A DNA stretch of 20,514 nt from SZUA-584 sp041656035 (GTDB lineage Bacteria > Bacillota > Clostridia > Christensenellales > SZUA-584): positions 1 to 20,514 of the forward strand of contig CAZPHS010000029.1 in NCBI GenBank assembly GCA_964586785.1. The letters run 5' to 3'. Under the pieces are notes generated by a model. That model was given only the letters and a program-made list of their open reading frames with translations, made no database searches and was not told the origin of the DNA. The position numbers were made by a program, and so were the translations under genes. Positions 1 through 8,375 of this stretch are shown piece by piece. Every line of letters begins with the position of its first letter. Within the stretch, counting starts at the first letter, position 1.

Positions 1-98
1 CGCGTTTCGATGAACACCTTGCCGTCGCTATATTCTTTGGCATAGGGCTTTTGCATTTAAACGAGGTTGCAATCGGATTGGGGCACAGAGTGATATGA
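1..98 (+). CDS. C-terminal end of an unrecognised protein (partial)
   Basis: An open frame enters from the left edge (first full codon at 3) and stops at TGA 96-98, giving about 31 residues. The tail is hydrophobic in its middle (AVAIFFGIGLLHL) and ends GHRVI, so a terminal membrane segment is possible. Its stop overlaps the cmk start codon as ATGA, the usual arrangement of translationally coupled operon genes. That overlap is the main reason to take the frame as real. I do not recognise the family. It does not resemble the end of the FAD-dependent oxidoreductase often found before cmk in Clostridia. Confidence 0.5.
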   Translation, partial: RFDEHLAVAIFFGIGLLHLNEVAIGLGHRVI

Positions 99-754
99 TA
101 AACATAGCCGTTGACGGACCGTCGGGTTCCGGTAAAAGCACGCTGGCAAAAGCGTTGGCAAAAGAAATGAAAATCCGTTATCTTGACACCGGCGCCATGT
201 ACCGCGCCGTAGGCTACGCCGCTTTATGCGCGGGTATAGATATAAGCGACGAAAAGCAGGTTATGCAACTGATGGAAAACATAAACCTGCGCACAGCGTA
301 TAAAGACGATAACCAGATTGTATATGTTGACGGCGTCAATGTGATGCCTTTTATACGCACGCCTAAGGCTTCAAAAGCCGCGTCGGATATTTCCGCTTAT
401 GCCTGCGTACGGCAAAAGCTGGTCGCCATGCAGCGGCAGGTCGCCGCGGAGTGCGACATTGTGCTGGACGGACGCGATATAGGCACTTATGTGCTGCCGG
501 ATGCCAAATACAAGTTTTTTATCACCGCCGATGTGGAAGAGCGCGCAAGACGAAGATACAAAGAGCTGCTTCAAAAGAATATAGAAACGGACTTTCAAAC
601 CGTGCTTATTGACATAAAACGGCGCGACGCGGCCGATTCGGGAAGAAAGCTCGCGCCTTTAAAAATGGCGAACGACGCCATACTCATTGATACGACAGGC
701 ATAGACGCCGAGGAAGTTTTAAAATCTGTACTGACTAAAATCGTACGGGAGTAG
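95..754 (+). CDS. cmk: Cytidylate (CMP/dCMP) kinase
   Basis: This enzyme phosphorylates CMP and dCMP with ATP in the cytoplasm, supplying CDP and dCDP. The 219 residues match the usual length of the family. A P-loop GPSGSGKST sits at residues 8-16, followed by the YLDTGAMYRAVG nucleotide-binding segment. DGRDIGTYVLPDA lies in the middle, and the arginine-rich lid region (RRDAADSGRKLAPL) precedes ANDAILIDTT near the C-terminus. The ATG at 95 overlaps the stop of the preceding frame, and plsC begins 3 bases after its stop, so it belongs to an operon. The order cmk-plsC-ispH-rpsA is familiar from Clostridia and relatives. Confidence 0.97.
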   Translation: MINIAVDGPSGSGKSTLAKALAKEMKIRYLDTGAMYRAVGYAALCAGIDISDEKQVMQLMENINLRTAYKDDNQIVYVDGVNVMPFIRTPKASKAASDISAYACVRQKLVAMQRQVAAECDIVLDGRDIGTYVLPDAKYKFFITADVEERARRRYKELLQKNIETDFQTVLIDIKRRDAADSGRKLAPLKMANDAILIDTTGIDAEEVLKSVLTKIVRE

Positions 755-757
755 AAT

Positions 758-1354
758 ATGTTTTATAGAATATTAAGATTCATTGTGGGCAAACCTATAT
801 TTTATTTGCTTTTTTGGCCTAAAATAATAGGAAAAGAACAATTGAATATTAAAGGCGGCGCTGTGATTATTTCGAACCATATAAGCAATTGGGATCCTGT
901 TTTTATAGCGGCGGCGTTTAAACGCGTTGTTTTTTGGATGGGGAAATCGGAGCTTTTTAAAAACCGCGCGGCTCGCGTTATATTAAAAGCTTTAAAATCA
1001 TTTCCGGTAAAAAGAGGCGAAGGAGATTTGGCGGCGGTAAGAAACGCTTTTCGCGTATTGCGCGGCGGCAATCTGCTGGGTATTTTTCCGGAGGGCACAC
1101 GCATAAAAACGGGAGAGCTTGCTCATTTTGAACCGGGCGTATCATTGATTGCCATAAAAGCAAACGCCCCCGTTTTACCTATGTATATTTGCGGCGGGTA
1201 CAAGCCTTTCAGAAGGATGAAGCTGGTTATAGGAGAACCGCTGTACCTTAAAAATCATACCGGTAACAGAACCGGCGCAGCGTCCGTGGAAGCGGCGACG
1301 CGATATTTGGAGCGGAAAATAGCGGAGCTTAAAAACACCGCGGCGGACGGCTGA
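758..1354 (+). CDS. plsC: 1-acyl-sn-glycerol-3-phosphate acyltransferase
   Basis: This 198-residue protein fits the PlsC/LPLAT family, which acylates lysophosphatidate to phosphatidate at the membrane during phospholipid synthesis. The catalytic HX4D motif is seen as H41-ISNW-D46 and the substrate-binding motif FPEGTR at residues 110-115. A hydrophobic N-terminal stretch (about residues 6-20) probably associates with the membrane. A GGGAG sequence inside the end of cmk serves as ribosome binding site, and only 3 bases separate the genes. ispH-rpsA starts 2 bases after its stop. The exact acyl donor (acyl-ACP, acyl-CoA or acyl phosphate system) cannot be read from the sequence. Confidence 0.93.
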   Translation: MFYRILRFIVGKPIFYLLFWPKIIGKEQLNIKGGAVIISNHISNWDPVFIAAAFKRVVFWMGKSELFKNRAARVILKALKSFPVKRGEGDLAAVRNAFRVLRGGNLLGIFPEGTRIKTGELAHFEPGVSLIAIKANAPVLPMYICGGYKPFRRMKLVIGEPLYLKNHTGNRTGAASVEAATRYLERKIAELKNTAADG

Positions 1355-1356
1355 AT

Positions 1357-3660
1357 ATGGTTATACTGGCAAAGAACGCGGGCTTTTGTTTCGGCGTAAG
1401 AAGGGCTGTCGAGGCGGCGCAAAACAACCCGGGCGAGAGGAAAGTGACGCTGGGTCCTTTAATACACAACCGCCATGTCGTCGAGAGCTTAGCGGCCCGG
1501 GGTGTGCGCTGCGTGAAATCAGTCGACGAGATAATGCCCGGCGAAGCGGTCGTTATACGCTCGCACGGCGAGGCGCCAAAAGTTTATGAAACGCTTTATA
1601 AAAAAGGCAATACAGTTATTGACGCCACCTGCCCTTTTGTAAAACGGATACACAAACGCGTAATAGAGGCAAAAAACAACGGACAGCGGGTAATAATAAT
1701 AGGGGAAGCGGGACATCCGGAGGTTGACGCGACCCTCGGCTGGGCGGGCGGCGCCGCTATTGCCGTGTACACAGAAAAAGATGTAAACAGCCTTCCCGAA
1801 ATAAACGACGCGGTTGTTGTTGCGCAAACAACTATTACAGAGGAAAAATGGCGTCATATAGTATCACTGCTTGAACAAAAAATAGAGAAAGTAACGCTTT
1901 TTATGAGCATTTGCTCGGCTACCCAAAAACGCCAAAGCGAGGCGGCGCTTTTAGCTAAAAAAGCCGATACTATGATTATTGTGGGCGGCAGGGAGAGTTC
2001 CAATACATTAAAACTGGTTGAAATATGCAAAAAGCATTGTAAAAACACATACCACATTGAGTATAAAAATGAACTATTACTTGAAAAAATGAGTTTTGGT
2101 GATATAATAGGCATTGTCGCCGGTGCTTCAACGCCGGATACGATAATTAGGGAGGTTTTCGACTTCATGATAGATAATGACAAAGCGCTGCCGATAACGG
2201 ACGCGGGGCAAGCTGACGCCCAGCAACCGGCAGCCGACGGCAAGGCAGATTCGCCTGATGAAAATGAGTCTGACGGGGATGAAATAGCCGTTATTGCTAA
2301 AACTCCTGAAACAGCGCTGAACGATTATGAAAATGTCAATACGGCTGACGCGGCGCCGCCTGATTCGCAGTCAATTTCCGATGAGGCTGCAAGCGAGGGG
2401 GATTCGCCGGATAATTCGGAAACAATAGGCGACGAGGTTAAAACAGCCGACGGGGACGAACAGCCTGCCGAAACGGCGGAGGCGACGGAACAAGACGAGT
2501 TTTTGGAAGGCCTTGAAAAGGTGGTGCGTTTAAAGAAAGGGCAGATAATAAAGGGAACCGTGGTTCTGGTAACCGACGAAGATGTGTGCGTTAATATTGG
2601 TTACAAATCGGACGGCGTTATACACAAAAATGAGCTTTCTTTAAATGATATTAATCCTAAAGAAAATTTTTCCGCAGGCGATGAAATAGAAGCCGAGGTA
2701 ATCAATTTAAACGACGGCGAAGGCAATGTTCTGCTTTCAAGAAAACGCATTGAAAAGAAACAGAACTGGATAAAGATACAAGAAAAAGTTGGCTCCGGCG
2801 AACAATACAAATGCACGGTAAAAAAAGCTGTTAAAGGCGGGGTTACCGCCCGTATAGAAGGCTACAGCACTTTCATACCGGCGTCGCATCTGTCTTTAAA
2901 ATATGTTGAGGATTTAAAAGAATTCGAAGGCAAAGAAATCGACGTTATGCTTATCGATTCGGATAAAAGGCAGGAACGCCTTGTGGCGTCGCATAAAAAT
3001 GTTTTGCTTAAAGAAAAAAAGCAAAAAGAAAAAGAGCTTTGGCATAGTTTTAAAAAAGGCGAGGTTATAAACGGCGTTGTAAAAAGGCTTACTGATTTTG
3101 GCGCTTTTGTCGATATAGGCGGAATCGACGGACTGCTTCATATATCCGATCTCGCGTGGAACCGAGTTAATCATCCTTCCGATGTGGTAACCGAAGGGCA
3201 GGAGCTTGAGCTTCTTATACTTAATGTCGATTCGGAAAAGAAAAAAATTGCGCTTGGATATAAACAGCTGCTGCCAAAGCCCTGGTCTACCGTTCCCGAA
3301 AAATACAAGGCGGGAGACACCGTGAAAGGAAAAGTAGTACGCATTGTGCCTTTTGGCGCTTTTATACAGCTTGAGCCTATGATAGACGGTCTTGTCCATA
3401 TATCGCAGATAACAAAACACAGGCTTGAGAAGGTTGAGGACGCGTTGCGCCTCGGCGATGATATTGAGGCAAAGGTGCTTGAGGTAAACGCCGACAAACG
3501 AAAAATAAGCTTGTCTATACGCGCGCTGCTGCCCGAAGAAGAGCACAAAACCGAAGTTAAGGAAGATAGTGGTAAAAACGAAGATTTTAACTATGAAATA
3601 CCGCCGATTCAAGAGACTAAGGTATCATTGGCTGACTTTTTTCCAAAAAAAGATGAATAA
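1357..3660 (+). CDS. ispH-rpsA: Fused HMBPP reductase (IspH) and ribosomal protein S1-type RNA-binding protein
   Basis: One uninterrupted 767-residue frame joins two proteins. Residues 1 to ~280 are IspH, the 4Fe-4S enzyme of the last step of the MEP isoprenoid pathway. Its three cluster cysteines are visible at C11 (GFCFGV), C92 (DATCPF) and C186 (ICSATQ), with GHPEV and AGASTPD motifs. Residues ~280-385 form a strongly acidic, low-complexity linker rich in D, E, A, P and S. Four S1 repeats follow at about 393-463, 479-550, 565-638 and 650-722, the third and fourth with FGAF and DGL(L/V)HIS signatures. The four-repeat form is that of Firmicutes S1 homologues, shorter than the six-domain E. 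coli S1. IspH-S1 fusions are known in Clostridia. The gene closes the operon and ends ahead of a strong terminator. Confidence 0.95.
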   Translation: MVILAKNAGFCFGVRRAVEAAQNNPGERKVTLGPLIHNRHVVESLAARGVRCVKSVDEIMPGEAVVIRSHGEAPKVYETLYKKGNTVIDATCPFVKRIHKRVIEAKNNGQRVIIIGEAGHPEVDATLGWAGGAAIAVYTEKDVNSLPEINDAVVVAQTTITEEKWRHIVSLLEQKIEKVTLFMSICSATQKRQSEAALLAKKADTMIIVGGRESSNTLKLVEICKKHCKNTYHIEYKNELLLEKMSFGDIIGIVAGASTPDTIIREVFDFMIDNDKALPITDAGQADAQQPAADGKADSPDENESDGDEIAVIAKTPETALNDYENVNTADAAPPDSQSISDEAASEGDSPDNSETIGDEVKTADGDEQPAETAEATEQDEFLEGLEKVVRLKKGQIIKGTVVLVTDEDVCVNIGYKSDGVIHKNELSLNDINPKENFSAGDEIEAEVINLNDGEGNVLLSRKRIEKKQNWIKIQEKVGSGEQYKCTVKKAVKGGVTARIEGYSTFIPASHLSLKYVEDLKEFEGKEIDVMLIDSDKRQERLVASHKNVLLKEKKQKEKELWHSFKKGEVINGVVKRLTDFGAFVDIGGIDGLLHISDLAWNRVNHPSDVVTEGQELELLILNVDSEKKKIALGYKQLLPKPWSTVPEKYKAGDTVKGKVVRIVPFGAFIQLEPMIDGLVHISQITKHRLEKVEDALRLGDDIEAKVLEVNADKRKISLSIRALLPEEEHKTEVKEDSGKNEDFNYEIPPIQETKVSLADFFPKKDE

Positions 3661-3736
3661 CACTTGAATATTTGTTATGTTTCTGGTAATAATGATAAGT
3701 GACCTCACAAAATATATTAAGACCCCCTTTACATTG

Positions 3737-3766
3737 GTCGTGATGCAAATCGCGACTTTTTTTTTT
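3737..3766 (+). terminator. Rho-independent terminator after ispH-rpsA
   Basis: An 8-bp stem GTCGTGAT / ATCGCGAC (one G-U pair) is closed by a GCAA tetraloop and followed directly by ten T residues (3757-3766). It lies 76 bases after the ispH-rpsA stop and before the promoter of the next gene, so it separates the two transcription units. Confidence 0.93.
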
Positions 3767-3806
3767 ACATTTTTAATTCTTTATATCGTAATATCGGTTT
3801 GATATG

Positions 3807-3815
3807 TGTTATAAT
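3807..3815 (+). promoter_or_regulatory. Extended -10 promoter of the alcohol dehydrogenase gene
   Basis: A perfect TATAAT (3810-3815) is preceded by TGT, forming an extended -10 (TGn-TATAAT). No good -35 hexamer is seen at 17 bases, which extended -10 promoters tolerate. Transcription would start near 3822. An AAAGGAG ribosome binding site at 3832-3838 lies 8 bases before the ATG at 3847. This fixes the gene start at 3847 rather than at an in-frame codon at 3799, which would lie upstream of the promoter. Confidence 0.7.
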
Positions 3816-3846
3816 ACCTACGCAGCATAGTAAAGGAGTATATTTT

Positions 3847-4950
3847 ATGAAATTGACGTATCACATGTCCACCAAAGTAATAATGGGCGAAAAATGCATA
3901 AGAGACAATGCCGAGCTGATAAGGGGTATGGGTAAAAGGGCTCTTATAGTAACGGGCGCGTCTTCCGCAAAGTTGTGCGGCGCGCTTGACGATGTGACGG
4001 CATCGCTTAAATCGGCAGGGAAAAGCCATGTTATATATGATAAAGTAATGAACAATCCCACTGTGGATTGCGTTTACGACGGGGCGGCGATTGCCCGCAG
4101 GGAAGGCACCGATTTTGTTATAGCAATAGGCGGCGGTTCGCCTATGGACGCGGCGAAGGCGATAGCGCTTTTGGCGCGGCAGATAATGCCGAGGAAGAAA
4201 CTGTTTTCAGGGGAATTCGGCACGGATGTTCTTCCTATGGCGCATGTGCCTACAACCGCGGGCACGGGCTCTGAGGTTACGCCTTACGCGATACTGACGA
4301 ATGACGAAATACATTCAAAACAATCGATATCGTCTCCCGCCCTTTTTCCAAAGTACGCTTTTCTTGACGTGCGGTACTTAAATTCGCTGCCTCACCAAGC
4401 GGCCGTCAATACGGCAATAGACGCGCTCTCTCACGCGGTTGAAGGTATGCTTACCGTAAGAGCCGGCATAATGTCGGATTTGATTGCGAGGGAGAGCATA
4501 AGCAGGATATCGGCGTGTTTTGACGCTTTGACCGGCCGTTCGCTTGACAAAGAAAATAAAGAGCAGCTGTTATACGGCTCTATGCTTGCGGGTATTGTTA
4601 TAGCGAATACGGGTACCACCGCTCTGCACTCTATGGGGTACCCTCTCACATACTATAAAAATATAGAGCACGGGCGCGCCAACGGGCTTTTAATGGCGGC
4701 ATATTTAGAATTTTTAAATACGCATGTGCCGGAAAAGATAAGCGAAATATTATCGCTTATGAATATTGACTCGGTAAACTCGCTGCGTTTATTGCTTGAT
4801 AAACTGTTAGGCGGCAAGGAAGCGGTCACATTAAAAGAGATTGAACAATACGCGGAAAACTCGTCAATGTCAAAGAATGTAAAGAACACAATTTACGAGC
4901 CGAGCGTAACAGACATGCAGGGAATATACCGGCAGAGCTTTAAACTGTAA
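3847..4950 (+). CDS. Iron-containing (group III) alcohol dehydrogenase
   Basis: The 367-residue protein has the two-domain layout of the Fe-ADH family, which interconverts alcohols or diols and aldehydes or ketones with NAD(P)H in the cytoplasm. The N-terminal Rossmann half carries GGGSPMDAAKA (from G95) and PTTAGTGSE. All four expected metal ligands are visible: D192 and H196 (DALSH), H261 (ALHSMG) and H275 (EHGRANG). It is a single-gene unit with its own promoter and terminator and no neighbours that would name a pathway. The substrate is therefore open; butanol, 1,3-propanediol or lactaldehyde-type activities are all possible within the family. The start is set by the AAAGGAG site 8 bases upstream. 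Confidence 0.93.
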   Translation: MKLTYHMSTKVIMGEKCIRDNAELIRGMGKRALIVTGASSAKLCGALDDVTASLKSAGKSHVIYDKVMNNPTVDCVYDGAAIARREGTDFVIAIGGGSPMDAAKAIALLARQIMPRKKLFSGEFGTDVLPMAHVPTTAGTGSEVTPYAILTNDEIHSKQSISSPALFPKYAFLDVRYLNSLPHQAAVNTAIDALSHAVEGMLTVRAGIMSDLIARESISRISACFDALTGRSLDKENKEQLLYGSMLAGIVIANTGTTALHSMGYPLTYYKNIEHGRANGLLMAAYLEFLNTHVPEKISEILSLMNIDSVNSLRLLLDKLLGGKEAVTLKEIEQYAENSSMSKNVKNTIYEPSVTDMQGIYRQSFKL

Positions 4951-4965
4951 TTTAGCGAATGCATA

Positions 4966-4999
4966 AAAATCCGGAGGGCGCAGGCTCTCCGGATTTTTT
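4966..4999 (+). terminator. Rho-independent terminator after the alcohol dehydrogenase
   Basis: AAAATCCGGAG (4966-4976) pairs perfectly with CTCCGGATTTT (4987-4997). The stem continues inward by three more pairs (one G-U) to a GCAG loop, and a T6 tract spans 4994-4999. The symmetric A and T tracts would also let it act on the minus strand. The T tract touches the predicted -35 of the next gene. Confidence 0.95.
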
Positions 5000-5026
5000 A
5001 ACATATTGGTATCGTATGAATATTAT
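4998..5026 (+). promoter_or_regulatory. Probable sigma-A promoter of the M14 peptidase gene
   Basis: TTAACA (4998-5003) and TATTAT (5021-5026) are separated by exactly 17 bases, each one base from consensus. The -35 overlaps the last T residues of the preceding terminator. A GGAGG ribosome binding site at 5044-5048 then precedes the ATG at 5059 by 10 bases. Confidence 0.6.
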
Positions 5027-5058
5027 ATTGCAGATTACTTGCCGGAGGAATAATTTTT

Positions 5059-6342
5059 ATGAGGGTTTTAAATATAGGCGCGTTTGGTACGGACGTTATG
5101 CAAATACAATCGCTGCTGACAAGGCTTGGTTATTCGCCGGGCCCCGTTGACGGCGTGTACGGACCGAGAACGCGGCAGGCGGTGCGGGAGTTTCAGCGCG
5201 ACTTCGGCCTTGCCGCGGACGGGATTGTTGGCGTTAACACTTTTCGCGTTTTAGAGCGCTTTTTATCGGGATATGATTATTACACAATAAGAGCCGGAGA
5301 CACGCTTTATAACATAGCAAGAATGTACGGCACGAATACGGATTTAATAATAACGGCAAACCCTAATATAAACGCGAATAATCTTACGCCGGGGCAAAGA
5401 ATAATAGTGCCTTACGGTATAAATGTTGTTCCGGAGGATATGGATTATACTTACGCCGTGCTGGAGAGGAACATACAAAGCCTGCAAACGCTTTATCCTT
5501 TTATTGAAACCGGAATAGCGGGGCAAAGCGTGCTGGGGCGTAATTTATACTACTTAAGACTTGGGACCGGCGCGAACAAGGTTTTTTTCAACGGCGCTCA
5601 TCACGCGCTCGAATGGATAACTAGCCCCCTGCTTATGAAATTCGCGGAGGATTTGTCGCACGCGTACGCGCTGTCTGATTCTATAGCGGGATATAATCCG
5701 TCCGAAATATTTGAGCAAAGCAGCATATATATAATGCCTATGGTAAATCCCGACGGCGTCGAGCTTGTTATTGAGGGATTATCGCAAAATAACCCGTATT
5801 ACAATGATTTGATTGCGTGGAACAAAGGAAACGCCGATTTCTCCACGGTCTGGCAGGCCAACAACAGGGGTGTGGATTTAAACCATAACTACAACGCCGA
5901 TTGGGAAATCTCGCGTGAAGCCGCGGCCTCGCTCGGAATCACCGGACCCGGACCGACGCGTTACGGCGGACCGTATCCCGAATCCGAGCCGGAAACAAAA
6001 GCAGTGGTAAACTTTACGCGCGAAAATGATTTTAAGCTTGTTCTGGCTTATCACAGCCAGGGTGAAGTGATTTTCTGGAGCTTTAACAATCTTGAACCGC
6101 CAATATCACGGCGGATAGGCGAGGCGCTCGCAAACGCGAGCGGATACCGGCTTGCCGAACCTGAAGGCATCGCCTCGTACGCGGGCTACAAAGATTGGTT
6201 CATACAGTATTTTAGAAGACCGGGGTATACCGTAGAGGTTGGGCGCGGCGTAAACCCTTTGCCTATAACGCAGCTTCCCGTAATATACGGCGATAATTTG
6301 CCGCTTCTGCTTCTCGCCTCCGTGATTACGGCGCGCAGCTAA
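5059..6342 (+). CDS. PG-binding/LysM M14 peptidase, probable gamma-D-glutamyl-diamino acid endopeptidase
   Basis: The 427-residue protein joins a peptidoglycan-binding type 1 domain (residues ~5-68, with LGYSPGPVDGVYG and AVREFQ), one LysM domain (~72-118) and a zinc carboxypeptidase-like M14 domain (~125-427). Zinc ligands are seen as H182/E185 (HALE) and H332 (YHSQG), and the catalytic glutamate as E393 (VEVGRG). NPDGVE and GVDLNHNY (271-278) are present. The His after Asn in place of the Arg of digestive carboxypeptidases is typical of the bacterial subgroup that cuts the gamma-D-Glu-diamino acid bond of peptidoglycan stem peptides. There is no signal peptide, so it may act on recycled muropeptides, in the mother cell or spore, or after lysis. 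It is monocistronic and converges with the cyclase gene 17 bases downstream. Confidence 0.88.
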   Translation: MRVLNIGAFGTDVMQIQSLLTRLGYSPGPVDGVYGPRTRQAVREFQRDFGLAADGIVGVNTFRVLERFLSGYDYYTIRAGDTLYNIARMYGTNTDLIITANPNINANNLTPGQRIIVPYGINVVPEDMDYTYAVLERNIQSLQTLYPFIETGIAGQSVLGRNLYYLRLGTGANKVFFNGAHHALEWITSPLLMKFAEDLSHAYALSDSIAGYNPSEIFEQSSIYIMPMVNPDGVELVIEGLSQNNPYYNDLIAWNKGNADFSTVWQANNRGVDLNHNYNADWEISREAAASLGITGPGPTRYGGPYPESEPETKAVVNFTRENDFKLVLAYHSQGEVIFWSFNNLEPPISRRIGEALANASGYRLAEPEGIASYAGYKDWFIQYFRRPGYTVEVGRGVNPLPITQLPVIYGDNLPLLLLASVITARS

Positions 6343-6359
6343 ACCGGCGCGGCAGCACG

Positions 6360-8009
6360 CTATTGCTGTTCGTAAATGGTGACCTTGTCTTTGCCCTGTT
6401 TTTTTGACGTGTAAAGAGGGTTGTCAACCTTATCGTATATATTTTCCACGGCTTGCATTGACTCAACGTAATAAATACCGCCCGAAAAGGTTACGCTTAC
6501 ACTTTTTTCGTTGTACTTCGGTGAATTAGAATTTATTATTCTTTTTATTTTCAGCAGCACTTCTTTCGCGTTTTCAGCGGAGCAGCCGGGAAAGATAATA
6601 AAAAACTCATCGCCGCCATAGCGGAACACATAATCGGTGCCGCGCACATGGCTTGTTAAGCTGGCTGCCATATGATTGATAATCTCATCGCCGAAACGGT
6701 GTCCGTAATTATCGTTTATATCTTTAAAATCGTCTATATCAATCATTGCGACAGAAAAAGGCGGCGAAGTCTGGCGCAGTATATGCGCAAGATACCTGTG
6801 ATTAAAAAGTCCGGTCATACCGTCCGTTATGGACGCTAAGTAGCTCTCTTTATGCGCGTTATTTACAATTTGTATCTGCATGTCTTTATTGATAAATTCG
6901 CGATAAAAAAGTATAATGGCCGTCATTGAAAATAAAAATACGAAAATAAGAGGCGAGCCGTATATCAATATCCTGCCGCTTAAAGTGGAATATATTTCGG
7001 TTATGGCTAAAATCATTATTATAAGAGTACCGAAAAAGAACATCTTCGCCTCATCGGTTTTCTTAAAATACTTTATTACTGTTCTAAGCCAGCTTATAAA
7101 CACAACCGCAAGTATAAAGTTATAGTAGTTGTATACTGTTTTGAAAGAAATCATGTCTTTTGTTATAAAAACAAAGCTTAAAAAACCGGCTATTGTTATC
7201 AATCCGGCAATAAGATCAGTTTTGCAATGAAAAAACTTGTACATTCCAAGAGAAGCAAATGATACGGAAAAATAAAGAGAGCTCATTATCAGTTTTTTAT
7301 AGATTATATAGTCAAAAGGCAGTTTTGTAATCAGCGTGTAGTCAATAGTATAAAACCCTATCAACAAAAGACCTATCGAAAAGAACAGAAAAGAACTGTT
7401 TTTGGGAACGGACACAAGGTAAAGCATAAATGATATTATGAAGCCGAACAAAGCAATACCAAAAGCAATCCGGTTAATACCTTCGGAAAAGAAACCGGCG
7501 CCCGATATAAAATCGGGCAAAGCGGACGACGGGATTATTGATACAGTCGAAGAACCAAAGCCCGTGTGGTATTCGGCAAGCGTATCAAACTCAATTTTAT
7601 TAACGTCCTTTATGCCGCCGCCGTCAATAAAGAAGCTGTTTACAGAATTCCATATGTTGCTTCTCCCTTTATCCGTATCGCCGACGCTTCCCAAAAAAGC
7701 GCCGTTAAAGTACACGCTGTATGCCTGGCAGTTAAGCTTGGGGACAACAAGCGCGTAATCAATATCGGCTCCGATTCTTATGAAATCCCCGCCGTCTACA
7801 TATGTTTCATACAACGCTTCTTTAGGCTCGTCTTCTTTAAGCAAACGGTACTCAAGCGTTTGGTCTTTTGATACGATATTCGAGGGCTTAAGCTCTATTA
7901 CGTTTATTTGTTCCGCGTGGGGATGATAAATAAGTATATAGGCGATAACGCCTATCGTTATAACAAGCACATAAAAAAATAATATTTTATGACTTTTTAA
8001 ATAATTCAT
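6360..8009 (-). CDS. Membrane diguanylate cyclase with 7TMR-DISM-like sensor
   Basis: I take the ATG at 8009-8007 as start, giving 549 residues, because AGGGG (8020-8016) lies 6 bases upstream. A TTG 23 codons further up has no such site. One N-terminal membrane helix (about 8-27) precedes a ~150-residue extracytoplasmic domain. Seven closely spaced hydrophobic segments follow (~175-385), as in 7TMR-DISM sensors. The C-terminal GGDEF domain is complete: DGMTGLFNHRY, the signature RYGGDEF with G465-F469, and a trailing KKQGKDKV. It should make cyclic di-GMP from GTP. An inhibitory I-site RxxD (R456-D459) lies exactly five residues before GGDEF, so product inhibition is likely. There is no EAL domain. 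The ligand sensed is unknown. Confidence 0.92.
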   Translation of the reverse strand: MNYLKSHKILFFYVLVITIGVIAYILIYHPHAEQINVIELKPSNIVSKDQTLEYRLLKEDEPKEALYETYVDGGDFIRIGADIDYALVVPKLNCQAYSVYFNGAFLGSVGDTDKGRSNIWNSVNSFFIDGGGIKDVNKIEFDTLAEYHTGFGSSTVSIIPSSALPDFISGAGFFSEGINRIAFGIALFGFIISFMLYLVSVPKNSSFLFFSIGLLLIGFYTIDYTLITKLPFDYIIYKKLIMSSLYFSVSFASLGMYKFFHCKTDLIAGLITIAGFLSFVFITKDMISFKTVYNYYNFILAVVFISWLRTVIKYFKKTDEAKMFFFGTLIIMILAITEIYSTLSGRILIYGSPLIFVFLFSMTAIILFYREFINKDMQIQIVNNAHKESYLASITDGMTGLFNHRYLAHILRQTSPPFSVAMIDIDDFKDINDNYGHRFGDEIINHMAASLTSHVRGTDYVFRYGGDEFFIIFPGCSAENAKEVLLKIKRIINSNSPKYNEKSVSVTFSGGIYYVESMQAVENIYDKVDNPLYTSKKQGKDKVTIYEQQ

Positions 8010-8123
8010 CGCATACCCCTGCCATAAATAATAAAGTACCCTTTTAATCAATGTTGTTGTAATAACGCCTGATGTCAAAAAACATGAATTAGAACCGCTT
8101 AAAATGTTTCAAATTTCAAATAT

Positions 8124-8152
8124 ATTATATAATATTGATTAATAAAAAGCAA
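8124..8152 (-). promoter_or_regulatory. Probable promoter of the diguanylate cyclase gene
   Basis: Read on the minus strand, TTGCTT (8152-8147) and a perfect TATAAT (8129-8124) are spaced by 17 bases in a very AT-rich tract. This implies a leader of about 105 bases before the ATG at 8009. The 366-base gap between this gene and csp also holds the csp promoter; no further gene is seen in it. Confidence 0.55.
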
Positions 8153-8218
8153 AAAAGTTTTTTTGACGCGCCAAAATGACTATTTTAAAAAAGAAATCAG
8201 CATAAATATAAAAAACGC

Positions 8219-8247
8219 TTGCAAATTACCGCCGCCGCTGATAAAGT
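8219..8247 (+). promoter_or_regulatory. Probable promoter of the cold-shock gene with a long leader
   Basis: TTGCAA (8219-8224) and TAAAGT (8242-8247) are spaced by 17 bases, and the -10 is preceded by TGA (extended -10). A start near 8254 would give a leader of about 120 bases, consistent with the long, structured leaders of cold-shock mRNAs. A second candidate, TTGCAA (8315-8320) with TATATG (8337-8342) at 16 bases, would give a short leader. The sequence does not decide between them. Confidence 0.45.
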
Positions 8248-8375
8248 GGTATTGGTATTTTGTACGTGCGACCTGATTCACATGTTCTTGTAAATCATGG
8301 GTTCGTTAAATGGTTTGCAAAGCGTGTGTTTTTGTTTATATGGCGAAATATCAAATTATTCAGGAGGTATCTTTG

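Noticed and set aside
2914..3612. Long minus-strand open frame (232 codons) opposite the S1 part of ispH-rpsA
   Set aside because: It lies wholly inside a well-supported plus-strand gene, has no ribosome binding site, and shows no recognisable family; it is a reading-frame shadow. The same holds for the 235-, 222-, 270- and 179-codon minus-strand frames near 11966, 9372, 18903 and 18192.
3799..3846. Upstream extension of the alcohol dehydrogenase reading frame
   Set aside because: It covers the promoter -10 itself and lacks a ribosome binding site; the AAAGGAG-supported ATG at 3847 gives the normal family N-terminus.
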